A model generated the notes under the pieces. It was not told where the DNA came from, ran no database searches, and was given only the letters and a program-made list of their open reading frames with translations. The position numbers and the translations under genes are program-made. Below, piece by piece: positions 32,761 through 41,707 of a stretch of DNA of 64,000 bases (its first letter is position 1; every line of letters starts with the position of its first letter). Source of the DNA: Cohnella nanjingensis (GTDB lineage: Bacteria; Bacillota; Bacilli; Paenibacillales; Paenibacillaceae); the NCBI RefSeq assembly GCF_014212125.1, contig NZ_JACJVP010000029.1, forward strand, positions 50,772-114,771, given 5' to 3'.

Positions 32761-33429
32761 ATGACAACTTCACAACAAATAGTTGATGATATTAACTTGA
32801 GATATCGTAATAGCTTTACTACAGATCAGAAACTTGTATGGATGAATGAGGAGCAACGAGAATTGTTTGATGTATTGGAACTCGACTCGCCTCCGTATAC
32901 GTTTCAAACAGTTGCTGATCAGAACTTTTACCCTTTCCCTTCACAATTCGACGTAACAAAAATCAAAACCGTCACATTCCAGATGAACGATAGCACGAAC
33001 GGGATCTCTTTCGTTGAGGTCCCTTTTGTTCGCAATGATGACCGCCAATTTGCACCGCACTCCCCCTGGTATACGATCACATCGAACGCGATGTTTTTAT
33101 ATGTACCGGACAAGATGCCTTCAGATAGACAGGTCTACATTTACCTGGATAGTGACCCGACAGAGATCACGTCAGACAACTTGAGCAGCATGCCTGACCT
33201 TCCAACGAAATTCCATGAGTTGCTTAAGCTCGGAGTCCTGGTCCGTATTGCCGAAGCCAGAAAAGACGTCATCATGCAAAACAACTACTACGCCACGTAC
33301 AAAGAAAAGCTTGATGATATCTTATGGCAACGAAAGCTAGCAGAACCGGAATGGACACAGCCTGTTGATGGTAATTACCGTCCACAATGGACAACCCAGT
33401 TTTATCAGCGGGGATGGAGGGATGCATAA
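32761..33429 (+). CDS. Tail adaptor / head completion protein (P22 gp4-like)
   Basis: 222 aa. Pattern of podovirus portal adaptors: N-terminal helices (TSQQIVDDINLRYRNSFTTDQKLVWMNEEQRELF), then YTFQTVADQNFYPFPSQF and a C-terminal helical bundle with a tail able to insert into the portal. It would attach below the portal and hold the tail nozzle. Its stop overlaps the next start (TAATG). Confidence 0.72.
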   Translation: MTTSQQIVDDINLRYRNSFTTDQKLVWMNEEQRELFDVLELDSPPYTFQTVADQNFYPFPSQFDVTKIKTVTFQMNDSTNGISFVEVPFVRNDDRQFAPHSPWYTITSNAMFLYVPDKMPSDRQVYIYLDSDPTEITSDNLSSMPDLPTKFHELLKLGVLVRIAEARKDVIMQNNYYATYKEKLDDILWQRKLAEPEWTQPVDGNYRPQWTTQFYQRGWRDA

Positions 33430-34850
33430 TGGCGCTGTGGCAATCGTGGCCAAGAAATGCGGATAAGCGTAGCGCCAACAACTTCACAAAGGGTATCGAT
33501 ACGGGCGAGAGCCCTTTTTTTATCGATGACAATTCCCTCGTTGATGGTTATGGGTGGGACATGGATGACTATCCGGCGTTAAAGGTGCGGAAAGGTAGGA
33601 CGGAAATCGGAACAAGTGTAAATGGAAGGACAATGCTCCTTACAAACTTTAATACCACTCACTTGGTTCGTAAAGTAGGACTTATCCTGCAATTTAATGC
33701 AGGATCTACCTGGGTCGACATCGCCACTACCTCCATAGCGACTGACACGGACGCCACAAACTTCGATATTAGAGGACCGGCCCTGATCCTGACAGATGGG
33801 AACAACACCCCATCGTATTGGAACGGGGTAACTATGACGAATCTCTCGCAAATGCCAAAGGGTAAGTACGTAACGGCAGATAACTTGCGGGTGTACACGG
33901 CTGGGGTAGACGGTAGTTCGGACACGTTGTACTACTGTGCCTTCCAGGATGCAACGAACTGGACTGCTACCAACAATGCCGGAGCAGTACAGTACTACAC
34001 GGCAAACGGTGGGGGGATTACTGCTCTTCGCGCATTTGGCGTGGGCGTGTGGGTGTTCAAGAAAGATTCCTTTGCGATCCTGTACCATACCGGCGATTCA
34101 CGTTTGGCATATCGCCTCCAACCTCAATCCGATAACATCGGATGCGTCAGCTTCAAGACGCTCGTAGAGGTTGGTCCGTTCCTGTTCTGGCTTGGGATGG
34201 ACGATGTGTACATTGGCGGCGGGGACGCTGCGAAGCAGATCGGACAACCAATTCGCAGATATCTGAATAATATCAACCGCAACGCCATTGCGACTTCCTT
34301 CGCATTCGGGACGAACCGTCGCTACTATCTGTGCATCCCTACCGGATCAAATACGTACCCGGACACCTGCTTGGTATACGACTATGTGTTCAAGCAATGG
34401 TATCCGTACAGCAATACGTTGAACGGACTGTGCTATGGTGCAAGCCTCAATGGGGTAAATTACGCCGGAGATTCTAGCGGGCGAACGTTCAAGATGAACG
34501 ATGGTGATACAGACAATGGCGCTCCCATTCCGTGGCGCGTACAGTCCAGGCCGTTCGATGACGGCGTAAAAGAGGCGCACAAAGAATTGTGGGAGATGCA
34601 TCTGCAGGGATATTTCCCGTCAGGCACAACGCTCGGCGTAGACATTGCGCCCGACGATATCGGAACGACATGGTATCCGATCAGCTACGATCCGACTGCA
34701 GTGAGCGCCGCAACCCAGAATAAGAACCTGATCGTGCCGCTTGATACTGTACCTCTTTGCAACTTCTATTCATACCGGATTAGCGGTACCGGACCGGCGA
34801 CGATTCAGGAAGTGCAAAGGTACGCGAGAATTCAACCTGTCCAATATTAG
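33429..34850 (+). CDS. Tail nozzle / stabilisation protein (P22 gp10-like)
   Basis: 473 aa. Beta-propeller-like repeats (GPALILTDGNNTPSYWNGVTMT, KYVTADNLRVYTAGVDGSSDTLYYC) as in the DNA-stabilisation or nozzle proteins of podoviruses. It begins at ATG 33429, overlapping the adaptor gene. Gene order adaptor-nozzle is the P22 and T7 arrangement and is strong evidence for a short tail. Confidence 0.72.
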   Translation: MALWQSWPRNADKRSANNFTKGIDTGESPFFIDDNSLVDGYGWDMDDYPALKVRKGRTEIGTSVNGRTMLLTNFNTTHLVRKVGLILQFNAGSTWVDIATTSIATDTDATNFDIRGPALILTDGNNTPSYWNGVTMTNLSQMPKGKYVTADNLRVYTAGVDGSSDTLYYCAFQDATNWTATNNAGAVQYYTANGGGITALRAFGVGVWVFKKDSFAILYHTGDSRLAYRLQPQSDNIGCVSFKTLVEVGPFLFWLGMDDVYIGGGDAAKQIGQPIRRYLNNINRNAIATSFAFGTNRRYYLCIPTGSNTYPDTCLVYDYVFKQWYPYSNTLNGLCYGASLNGVNYAGDSSGRTFKMNDGDTDNGAPIPWRVQSRPFDDGVKEAHKELWEMHLQGYFPSGTTLGVDIAPDDIGTTWYPISYDPTAVSAATQNKNLIVPLDTVPLCNFYSYRISGTGPATIQEVQRYARIQPVQY

Positions 34851-34861
34851 GAGGATAAACC

Positions 34862-35620
34862 ATGCCAGTACCTACATTTGCAGGATTGCCGCCATTCCCC
34901 GAATTCGACGATGTTGTCAATAAAGTCAATCAGCTTGTGAATCAACTCAGGAACCTACTTCTCAATCTGGACACTCTGAACATCGTCGAACTGAACGCTG
35001 ACGTCATCAATTCCGGTACAGTGAACGCCGGGAAGGTTACGGTTAAATCCGATCTCAATGCGGGCGCCTATATCCTTATCGACGGCAACGGCATGACGAT
35101 CAACGATGGCAGCAAGAACACCTTCCAGGTGAATATCAACGGCCAAGTTACGATGACGAGCGCGACGATTCAAAGTTCAACGGGCTATCCTAAGGTCGTA
35201 ATGAACCCAAACGGGACCCTATTCGGGGCATATAAAGATGCAAGCAACTTTGTATCGGTTGATCCTCAATTTGCTGGCGCTCCAGGATATGTCCTATATA
35301 GCGGAGGTAATCCTGTAGGCGTACTTCATTCTATTACAAACGGAATTGAACTTTTTGGATCGGGGAATCTGCAATTACAAGGCCCAAATGGTATTAATCT
35401 GATTACACTTGGACCACCTGTAACGATTCAAGATTGGTCGTACTTGCAAAATGTTGCCACAGGAAAGACGCTTGCTGATGATATGGCGACTAAAGGAATA
35501 TCAACAGGTCCGTCTGGGGGGCACAACCATGGGATCCCCGATGGCACAGTACTGCTTACATCAGGTGGCGGGTCGGTAACATATTTCGCAGCCCCAAACC
35601 ATACTCACGCACAGAAATAG
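34862..35620 (+). CDS. Tail fibre / appendage protein
   Basis: 252 aa, ATG 34862 after TAGGAGGATAAACC. N-terminal coiled-coil trimerisation (VNKVNQLVNQLRNLLLNLDTLN), beta-helix-like repeats (NADVINSGTVNAGKVTVKSDLN) and a His-rich tip (GGHNHGIP ... PNHTH) like the metal-binding ends of tail fibres. Likely a receptor-contact protein. Confidence 0.72.
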   Translation: MPVPTFAGLPPFPEFDDVVNKVNQLVNQLRNLLLNLDTLNIVELNADVINSGTVNAGKVTVKSDLNAGAYILIDGNGMTINDGSKNTFQVNINGQVTMTSATIQSSTGYPKVVMNPNGTLFGAYKDASNFVSVDPQFAGAPGYVLYSGGNPVGVLHSITNGIELFGSGNLQLQGPNGINLITLGPPVTIQDWSYLQNVATGKTLADDMATKGISTGPSGGHNHGIPDGTVLLTSGGGSVTYFAAPNHTHAQK

Positions 35621-35621
35621 A

Positions 35622-35630
35622 TGGTATAAT
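35622..35630 (+). promoter_or_regulatory. Extended -10 promoter of the stalk-domain gene
   Basis: TGG-TATAAT (TGn-TATAAT form) 31 bp before the next start. No clear -35. It allows expression of that gene independent of the late operon. Confidence 0.5.
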
Positions 35631-35660
35631 TACCCCAAATATAGGAAACGGGGTAGAATC

Positions 35661-36200
35661 ATGAAGAAAGTTGTCATCGCCTTTGTCGCAGGTGCAGTTG
35701 TTATGTTCTCCGCTCAGGCGGGAGCTGCTACCTTAATCGGTTCAAAAGTAAACGGGAAGAAGGACGTTAAACTCAACGGCAAGACAATCGGGCAAGCTGC
35801 AATTATCGATGGGACAAGCTACCTCCCCGTGAGATCGATGGCAAATAGCCTCAATCTCGGCGTGGACACGAACGGAGGAACGATCAATTTGACTTCTGAC
35901 GAGTCACAGCCCACACCAACACCTGCTCCTACTGACATTACATTAGGACCTGACCCAACGCCAACCCCTGATATAAAGTCCGAAAAGGAAATTCTGACGG
36001 AAAAATTGCAAGGTGTTAATGGGAAAATTTGGAGCCTTAACAAGTTCCTAAGCACTTTCAAACCGATCGTTGAGAGTGGCAAGAGTTCGCCAGAAGGACA
36101 AAAGCAACTAGATCAGCAGTTAGAAGACTACAACTCTCAATTAGCCGACCTCCAAAAGCAAAAAGCCGATCTGGAAGCGCAACTGGCTAAGCAGAACTGA
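35661..36200 (+). CDS. Secreted stalk-domain (copper-amine-oxidase-N-like) protein
   Basis: 179 aa, ATG 35661. A Sec signal peptide (MKKVVIAFVAGAVVMFSAQAG...A) is followed by a stalk domain (VKLNGKTIGQAAIIDGTSYLPVRSMANSLNL), a Pro/Thr spacer and a C-terminal coiled coil. The stalk domain is common in Paenibacillus surface proteins. With its own promoter it may be made in the lysogen and change the cell surface. Confidence 0.72.
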   Translation: MKKVVIAFVAGAVVMFSAQAGAATLIGSKVNGKKDVKLNGKTIGQAAIIDGTSYLPVRSMANSLNLGVDTNGGTINLTSDESQPTPTPAPTDITLGPDPTPTPDIKSEKEILTEKLQGVNGKIWSLNKFLSTFKPIVESGKSSPEGQKQLDQQLEDYNSQLADLQKQKADLEAQLAKQN

Positions 36201-36369
36201 TTGAATGTCTAAAATGGGTATGATAAGATTAAACTAAAGAAACCGCAGATGCGTGAACATCTACGGTTCCGTCAGTACACAGGTTACGCTAACGCGGTTG
36301 GCCGTGACAAGGCGACGGGCAGAAAAGTAGACCGATTACCTTGGGTAGGGGCGGTCTACTTTTTCTTTA
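36201..36369 (+). ncRNA. Antisense RNA antitoxin of a type I toxin-antitoxin pair
   Basis: Promoter TTGAAT (36201-36206), 17 bp, TAAGAT (36224-36229). The transcript should start near 36236, form AACCG-AGATG...CATCT-CGGTT (36240-36267) and end at a perfect 10-bp terminator AAGTAGACCG/CGGTCTACTT plus T run (36325-36365). The last part is complementary to the 3' end of the toxin gene on the other strand. Converging genes with 3' overlap are the plan of txpA/ratA and bsrG/SR4. Confidence 0.68.
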
Positions 36370-36445
36370 AGTAAGTGAGTAAAGCGAGAACGAACATTCC
36401 AAAAAGGAACATCAGACTTATCGCTTCGAAAACGCTCACCGGCAT
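36356..36445 (-). CDS. Type I (holin-like) membrane toxin, 29 aa
   Basis: ATG 36445 behind GAGAGGAGGTG. The peptide is one transmembrane helix with a Lys-rich end (VFEAISLMFLFGMFVLALL then KKK), matching the TxpA/BsrG 'putative holin-like toxin' type. In the mRNA the ribosome site can pair with CACTCCCTC just upstream (36446-36466, 7 of 8 pairs), typical for toxins whose translation is held back. The overlapping antisense RNA would trigger degradation. Loss of the prophage could poison the cell. Confidence 0.72.
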   Translation of the reverse strand: MPVSVFEAISLMFLFGMFVLALLTYLKKK

Positions 36446-36501
36446 CACCTCCTCTCGGAGGGAGTGCCAACCGCCCTTACGGCCCCTATGTACTTAGCTC
36501 A

Positions 36502-36510
36502 ATTATACCA
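36502..36510 (-). promoter_or_regulatory. Extended -10 promoter of the toxin gene
   Basis: On the minus strand TGG-TATAAT (TGn-TATAAT). It starts a leader of about 50 nt containing the hairpin that hides the ribosome site. Confidence 0.55.
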
Positions 36511-36515
36511 TTTTT

Positions 36516-36540
36516 AGCCACCTTCTGGGTGGCTTTTAAT
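36516..36540 (+). terminator. Terminator AGCCACC/GGTGGCT with T run
   Basis: A 7-bp perfect stem with a 4-nt-plus loop followed by TTTT, just before the ribosome site of the zinc-ribbon gene. Confidence 0.6.
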
Positions 36541-36557
36541 TTGAGGAGGATTAAACT

Positions 36558-36758
36558 ATGATTAACGTAACAACCACGTTTTGTCGACATTGCGAAACCG
36601 CACGCTTTGACTCCAACATGGATGGTAAATGCCGTTTTTGCAACACACCTCTTGTGAGCAAAAATATAGAACTGCCCGAGATGAGCAGTTCTGAAAGAGA
36701 AGAAGCAGAGAAGTATTTGGAAAGCAGAAGAACTGGTAACATGCAAACCGTACATTAG
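36558..36758 (+). CDS. Zinc-ribbon protein, 66 aa
   Basis: ATG 36558 after GAGGAGGATTAAACT. C-x-x-C pairs FCRHCE and KCRFCN form a zinc ribbon; the C-terminal helix is acidic (SSSEREEAEKYLESRR). Convergent with the Cas2-like gene, overlapping its stop by 4 nt. Confidence 0.6.
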   Translation: MINVTTTFCRHCETARFDSNMDGKCRFCNTPLVSKNIELPEMSSSEREEAEKYLESRRTGNMQTVH

Positions 36759-37024
36759 AATTGGCCTTCGATCCAATTCCACACATTAGCTGGAACATTG
36801 TACCCAGCTGCGCCTTTTCCTGCAGTAATCACAAGCAGTACGTCGTTACCATCCAAGACATTGCGAATCTTGTCTCGGACAGTGGTTATAGACTCACTCG
36901 TGTTCAATAACCATTGTGATTCTGTTGGTCGGGCATATGAACCGTAGCTTTGGAGCACGCGGTATAAGTCTTTATAATCCCTTCCCGGTGCTTTAAGATC
37001 ATATGTTACGCAGTAGATGGGCAT
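36755..37024 (-). CDS. Cas2-like / SinR-family protein, stand-alone
   Basis: 89 aa, ATG 37024 after GGAGGAGGCATAT. It starts MPIYCVTYDLKAPGRDY (first beta strand with the conserved Asp), then a helix (KDLYRVLQSYGSYARPTESQWLL) and LLVITAGKGAAGY. This is the ferredoxin-like fold of the Cas2/VapD superfamily as seen in small 'SinR-like' proteins. No CRISPR array or cas1 is nearby. It is one of the few minus-strand genes of the late region, so it may be expressed in the lysogen as an accessory or defence gene. Confidence 0.62.
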   Translation of the reverse strand: MPIYCVTYDLKAPGRDYKDLYRVLQSYGSYARPTESQWLLNTSESITTVRDKIRNVLDGNDVLLVITAGKGAAGYNVPANVWNWIEGQF

Positions 37025-37088
37025 ATATGCCTCCTCCTTTCCTCATGTTTTGCAAACCAAAGCACATTTTAGCAGAGTTTGTCTGCCA

Positions 37089-37115
37089 GAGTCTACCATA
37101 GGTAGGCTCTTTTTC
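37089..37115 (+). terminator. Terminator before the ejection genes
   Basis: GAG-CTACC-ATA-GGTAG-CTC hairpin followed by TTTTT, located between the Cas2-like start and the GTG at 37140. Confidence 0.65.
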
Positions 37116-37139
37116 TATTCCACGAAAGGAGTTGAGCCT

Positions 37140-38858
37140 GTGGCTATTTCAAGTCCCACTTCTGGAGATGCATACAGCTTAGGCGTTCGTAATGCGTTGA
37201 TAGGCAAGGGCGTTTCTGCCGGCGACATCGGTTATGACCCATCCAAGGGCGTGACGGTAAAAGGGCAAACGTTCATCAACCCCGATAAGGTATATCAGGG
37301 TTCTGCGTACACAAGCAGCAACAACTTCAACAAGGCGTGGGACGCGTATCAATCGACTCTGAACAATCCTGCACCGTCATCTACTGCCAACACAGGGTAC
37401 ACGGCAAGCGTACAGCCAACAGCGAATCCCTATGCCGCGTACAATCCTTACAGCAATGCAGGGGCTCAGAACCCATACAATAATCAGATCGCAGATGTTA
37501 TCAAGGCTATACAGGTGATGGCGAGCGGTAATCAGTCCTATGACCCGTACTCTAGCCCAGAGTATGCAGCTCAACAAGCCCAGCAGCAACGGGCAGCGGA
37601 TCAAAGCATAAGAGCGGCGCAGGAGACAATGGGGTCCGCAGGATTCGGTCGTTCTACGGCGCTCGGAGATGCCGCTCAGACCGCGCAGAACACAGCGAAT
37701 GAGTATATGCAGCTTCAGGTGGTTCCGCAGCTCATAGCGGCAAATCAGGCGCGACAACAGCAGCAGTTCCAGAATACGCTGGCGGCGCTTGATCCGTTGC
37801 TGAATCAGCAGTCCAGGGCGGACAACCTGGTGCAACAAGGATTTAACAATTCCATTGCTCAGGGCCAACTGACTGGGAACTACGTGCCACAGGGTGCCAA
37901 CGAGATCATCAATCAACTGCTGAACCTGAAGACTCAAGCCGAGGCAAAGGGGATTACTGCAGATCAGCGCACAGGACTCAGCCAGCAGGCGGACGTGCTT
38001 CGTAATCAGCTCGCATCCTTGGGCTATAATCCGACTCAGTTTGGATCGAACGTGACTGCATCTCAAGCAAGTCAAAACGTTGGTCAGGGCATGAGAACGT
38101 TGGGCGGTCAAGAGATGGACGAGAACGTTAGACAATACAATCAGAACTATGCATATCAGCAGGCACGCGACGCTATCAAGGACAAGCAGTATCAACAAAC
38201 CTTTGATGAAAACGTGCGTGAACATGATCTTGCATATGCTCTGCAAAAAGCTCAGCTCGCTCATCAAATCAGCAATGATGCAGCGCAACTGGCGATCAGC
38301 CAAATGAACGCTCAGACATCGCGAATGAACGTCACTAATGACAATGCCCGAGCTGCCTCTACGGCCAACTTCAACCAACTCATGGACGTTTGGAAGGCTT
38401 CTGGAAAGGCGCCGGCAGGGCTAGAGAAATTCGGGATTACGCAAGGGACGTCATTCGGAAGCGGCAGTAATAATGGAATGAGTGAAGAATTGAGCGGATT
38501 GTATTCGGGACTCACCTCGGGGAAACTTTCCGCCGATCAGGCATTAAGCGAGATTAACGGTAGGGAACGAATGGGATTTACCACGAAGGAAGATGCGGCT
38601 AATATGCGGGCATTTGTCCAGCAGTATCTAGAAGGCGGTTCTGGTCAATCCACGCCGAAACCGCAGCAACCCGCAAAGACAACAGTAGGAAAGTCGGCAA
38701 CAGAGCTACTGAAAGACTGGGAAACTGATCCGACCGGAAAATCTGCAGGACGCGCTAAATACGATTGGGTTCAATGGATGACGTCTCCACAAGGCTATTC
38801 AGCAGGAACGTCCTATGAAGTCTGGAAGGATAAATATGGTCCTAGGTTAGGGGGTTGA
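37140..38858 (+). CDS. Gln/Asn-rich ejection (internal virion) protein candidate
   Basis: 572 aa, GTG 37140 after AAAGGAG. Very rich in Gln, Asn and Ala (QQAQQQRAADQSIRAAQE, NQARQQQQFQNTLAAL), helical, with a GSAGFGRSTALGDAAQ segment as in podovirus internal proteins that form the DNA ejection conduit. It precedes another large virion protein, matching the P22 order 7-20-16. Confidence 0.62.
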   Translation: MAISSPTSGDAYSLGVRNALIGKGVSAGDIGYDPSKGVTVKGQTFINPDKVYQGSAYTSSNNFNKAWDAYQSTLNNPAPSSTANTGYTASVQPTANPYAAYNPYSNAGAQNPYNNQIADVIKAIQVMASGNQSYDPYSSPEYAAQQAQQQRAADQSIRAAQETMGSAGFGRSTALGDAAQTAQNTANEYMQLQVVPQLIAANQARQQQQFQNTLAALDPLLNQQSRADNLVQQGFNNSIAQGQLTGNYVPQGANEIINQLLNLKTQAEAKGITADQRTGLSQQADVLRNQLASLGYNPTQFGSNVTASQASQNVGQGMRTLGGQEMDENVRQYNQNYAYQQARDAIKDKQYQQTFDENVREHDLAYALQKAQLAHQISNDAAQLAISQMNAQTSRMNVTNDNARAASTANFNQLMDVWKASGKAPAGLEKFGITQGTSFGSGSNNGMSEELSGLYSGLTSGKLSADQALSEINGRERMGFTTKEDAANMRAFVQQYLEGGSGQSTPKPQQPAKTTVGKSATELLKDWETDPTGKSAGRAKYDWVQWMTSPQGYSAGTSYEVWKDKYGPRLGG

Positions 38859-38863
38859 TTCTC

Positions 38864-41455
38864 GTGTCATTCAGCAGATTCAATGGCCAGAGTAGCTTCA
38901 CGCGGTTCAACCAACAAACTGCGCAAGAGGACCCTTTAGACAGACAGATTCAGAACGCCGAAACCCGGATAAAAGATTCGGGGTATAGTCTGAAATCGGC
39001 AGATAGGCGTAACTGGTTTGAAAAGGCAACGAATCTACCGCAAGGTCAAAACTGGTTCTTCGATGCTTTAGACCTCCTTGGGCGCCCAGCTCAGGGAGTT
39101 CTAAACGTATTAGACAAGAATAACACCATGAACGCGGGCAACGCATTTGCAAGGGGATTCAGCGGCGAAGACAAGGTGCGTGGGTCCGACTTAGTGGACA
39201 AAGCTGGAATTCATAACAAAGTCGCGAAGACTGTTCTTGGCACTGGCCTTGAGATCGCTCTAGATCCTCTCACATACGTTCCTGGTGGCGTAATAGCCAA
39301 AGGGGTAGGGAAAGGAGCTGGTCTCGCAGGGAAAGCCGTAGGAGGCGCGTACAAAGCGGCAGAAGAGACAATTCCAAGCTTTGCTAGGTTCAGCGAGAAC
39401 AACCTACGGCCAGCAGCAGAAAACATAAAGGATGGCTTGGGATATATGTTCAAGCCGGACTATAAGAAGGATGTAACCTTAACGGGCGGCAAGAGCGACT
39501 TCCTCAAGAATGCCGAGTTGGATACCGAAAATAGCAGGCGGTTCATGAAAGAAAATGCCATGAGCGACTTGGCGAACACCGCAAAGGCGGCAGGGGGAAT
39601 TGATACCGGCGTTGATGTAGGACGGATCATGGAGAAGGATCTGCAGGTCAACGGTCCGCGCCCATATAGGGAACTATCGAACGATCCGCAGATACTTCAA
39701 GCTGCAGATGATTTGATGAAGAGCAATGCGGATATCAGAAATTTTGCTGCAGAGAAGGGAATCGACATCCCCGAACTCTCTGGCTACATGACCCATATCC
39801 TCACCCAGGAAGAGAAAAAACGCAGGCAACTAGGTAAGCCGTTCAAGATCGATGTAGGTTCATTTGGAAAAGGAAACCCGAACAAGAAAATACTTGAGAA
39901 AAGGAAGCTTGAAGGGTCTGCCGAAGATATAAACCAACAGATGGGCAGGGAATTCTTTAACCCAAACGCATACTTTGCAACAGGTGTGGGCCATCAACGG
40001 TTGCTGGATTACATCCATGCAGTAGACTTCAGGCGCAAGGTACTTAGCAATCCAGATTTTGCGCAGCCGTTCCAGAAGGGTATGGACGTCGGCAAGAATG
40101 TGGTCATCGACTCAAACAACTACAAATTCCTGAAGGAATCCGGCGATACGCTGGACGGTCTGAATTTGGCCGATAAGGTTGGGGGCCAATACGTCGTTAC
40201 CCCTCAAGTGAAGATGCTGCTTGATCGATATCAGCGCATGAATAGCGACGAGGGCACAAAGGCGTTCATGAAGGCGTTCGATGGCCTTACAGGTATGTGG
40301 AAGAAGATGGCCTTGTTCTCTCCGGGGTTCCATATTCGCAACGTCGCCGGTGCAATGTGGAACAACTATCTTGCTGGGATGAACACCGCTCAGTTAGGAA
40401 AGTACACCTTTCAAGGAGCGAAGGAAGTTGCTAAGGCCCTTAGAGGCAAGGAAAGCGCGATGTACAAGGAGTTCCGGTCGCAAGGTCTGGGATCGAGTGG
40501 GATGACTCAAGTCGAATTCGGGAGCCTGCGCGAGCCTGAGAAGGGTATTCAGAAGTCGATTGAAAACCTTTCAAAAGATACAAAGGGTAAGGTCCTTCAG
40601 CGTACGAATCCCCTGAATGCGTTCAATACTTCACGAGAGGTCGGAGAACTCGCGGACCAGGCCAATCGTTTCGCCCTCTACAAATGGGCTAGAGAAAAAG
40701 GAATGACGCCTGAACAGTCAGCAGCCAAGGTTAGGGAGGTTCAATTCGATTATTCCGACCTGACTCCGTTCGAGCAAAAGGCCAGACGAATCATCCCGTT
40801 CTACACGTGGTCCAGGAAGAACATTCCGTTTCAGCTCCAACAGTTCGTACAGGACCCGCGTAAATTCCAGAACATCAATAGGCTGCGGCTGAATGCTCAG
40901 GAGAACGTTGGGCTGACCGACGAGAACATTCCTGACTACATGAAGGAATCGTTCGCCATGCCTCTCTATGGATCGGAAGGAAAGGGTAGAATGCTCGGGC
41001 TGAATCTGCCTTTGAGCGATCTGACGAAGCTCTCTGATCCGTTAAAGCTGGGCGCTGATTCCCTCACTCCGCTTATCAAGACACCAATGGAGCTGGCGAC
41101 GAACTTCAACTTCTTCAAGGGCAAACCAATCGAGAAGTTCGAGGGACAGACGAAGCAGTATTTGGGTGGGGCGCAAATCCCAATCAAGACCGCCTATGGA
41201 CTCGAGCAGTTAACCGGCCAGATCGGGAGAGGACTTTCCGATTATCTGCAGACCGACAATAGCGTGGATCAGGACAACAAATTCCGTACACCATCATTCG
41301 GTATTAGCTCTCTGGCTAAACCGTTTGATGCGGAAAAGTACGATCATTACGCTAAGTTGGACCAGTTGAAGAAGCTTCAGGACTTCATTTTATATATCGA
41401 GCAACAGGAAGGTGCAAAGCCTAGGACGATCGCGCAAATTAAAAAGGGACAGTGA
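38864..41455 (+). CDS. Large ejection / polyvalent (LPD38-like) virion protein
   Basis: 863 aa, GTG 38864 after TAGGGGG; TTG 38855 is possible. The C-terminal half has the pattern of the LPD38 large polyvalent domain: FSPGFHIRNVAGAMWNNYLAG, then GELADQANRFALYKWAREKG and FEQKARRIIPFYTWSRKNIP. An amphipathic Gly/Ala segment (~165-190, VIAKGVGKGAGLAGKAVGGA) could insert in membrane. It is likely injected with the DNA to form the channel through the envelope. Confidence 0.68.
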   Translation: MSFSRFNGQSSFTRFNQQTAQEDPLDRQIQNAETRIKDSGYSLKSADRRNWFEKATNLPQGQNWFFDALDLLGRPAQGVLNVLDKNNTMNAGNAFARGFSGEDKVRGSDLVDKAGIHNKVAKTVLGTGLEIALDPLTYVPGGVIAKGVGKGAGLAGKAVGGAYKAAEETIPSFARFSENNLRPAAENIKDGLGYMFKPDYKKDVTLTGGKSDFLKNAELDTENSRRFMKENAMSDLANTAKAAGGIDTGVDVGRIMEKDLQVNGPRPYRELSNDPQILQAADDLMKSNADIRNFAAEKGIDIPELSGYMTHILTQEEKKRRQLGKPFKIDVGSFGKGNPNKKILEKRKLEGSAEDINQQMGREFFNPNAYFATGVGHQRLLDYIHAVDFRRKVLSNPDFAQPFQKGMDVGKNVVIDSNNYKFLKESGDTLDGLNLADKVGGQYVVTPQVKMLLDRYQRMNSDEGTKAFMKAFDGLTGMWKKMALFSPGFHIRNVAGAMWNNYLAGMNTAQLGKYTFQGAKEVAKALRGKESAMYKEFRSQGLGSSGMTQVEFGSLREPEKGIQKSIENLSKDTKGKVLQRTNPLNAFNTSREVGELADQANRFALYKWAREKGMTPEQSAAKVREVQFDYSDLTPFEQKARRIIPFYTWSRKNIPFQLQQFVQDPRKFQNINRLRLNAQENVGLTDENIPDYMKESFAMPLYGSEGKGRMLGLNLPLSDLTKLSDPLKLGADSLTPLIKTPMELATNFNFFKGKPIEKFEGQTKQYLGGAQIPIKTAYGLEQLTGQIGRGLSDYLQTDNSVDQDNKFRTPSFGISSLAKPFDAEKYDHYAKLDQLKKLQDFILYIEQQEGAKPRTIAQIKKGQ

Positions 41456-41456
41456 T

Positions 41457-41678
41457 CTACTGTCCCCATCTATTGTTATCTCCTTGGCAACCTCGATCAG
41501 TATATGTACATTCAGGAGGATCACCAGAATATTTATCAGACAAATAGATCCATCCGGCAATTCCAAGGACAACTGCGATAATGATTATTGTAGCTAAGTG
41601 TTTTTCTACAATGTAACTCCAGCCGCTTTTAAACTCGTATATTGATTCTTCTTCATCAGGATTATTGTTGTTATCCAT
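41457..41678 (-). CDS. Small membrane protein, 73 aa
   Basis: ATG 41678 after AAGGATGG. An acidic start, one helix (LATIIIIAVVLGIAGWIYL) and a short Cys-containing tail. It lies on the lysogen-expressed strand beside the RHH repressor. Membrane proteins in this place often act in superinfection exclusion (inference). Confidence 0.6.
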   Translation of the reverse strand: MDNNNNPDEEESIYEFKSGWSYIVEKHLATIIIIAVVLGIAGWIYLSDKYSGDPPECTYTDRGCQGDNNRWGQ

Positions 41679-41707
41679 ATTGAACAACCATCCTTATGTT
41701 GGGCCTC

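Noticed and set aside
36755..37024. Part of a CRISPR-Cas system
   Set aside because: The Cas2-like protein stands alone; no cas1, effector genes or repeat-spacer array are present in the window.
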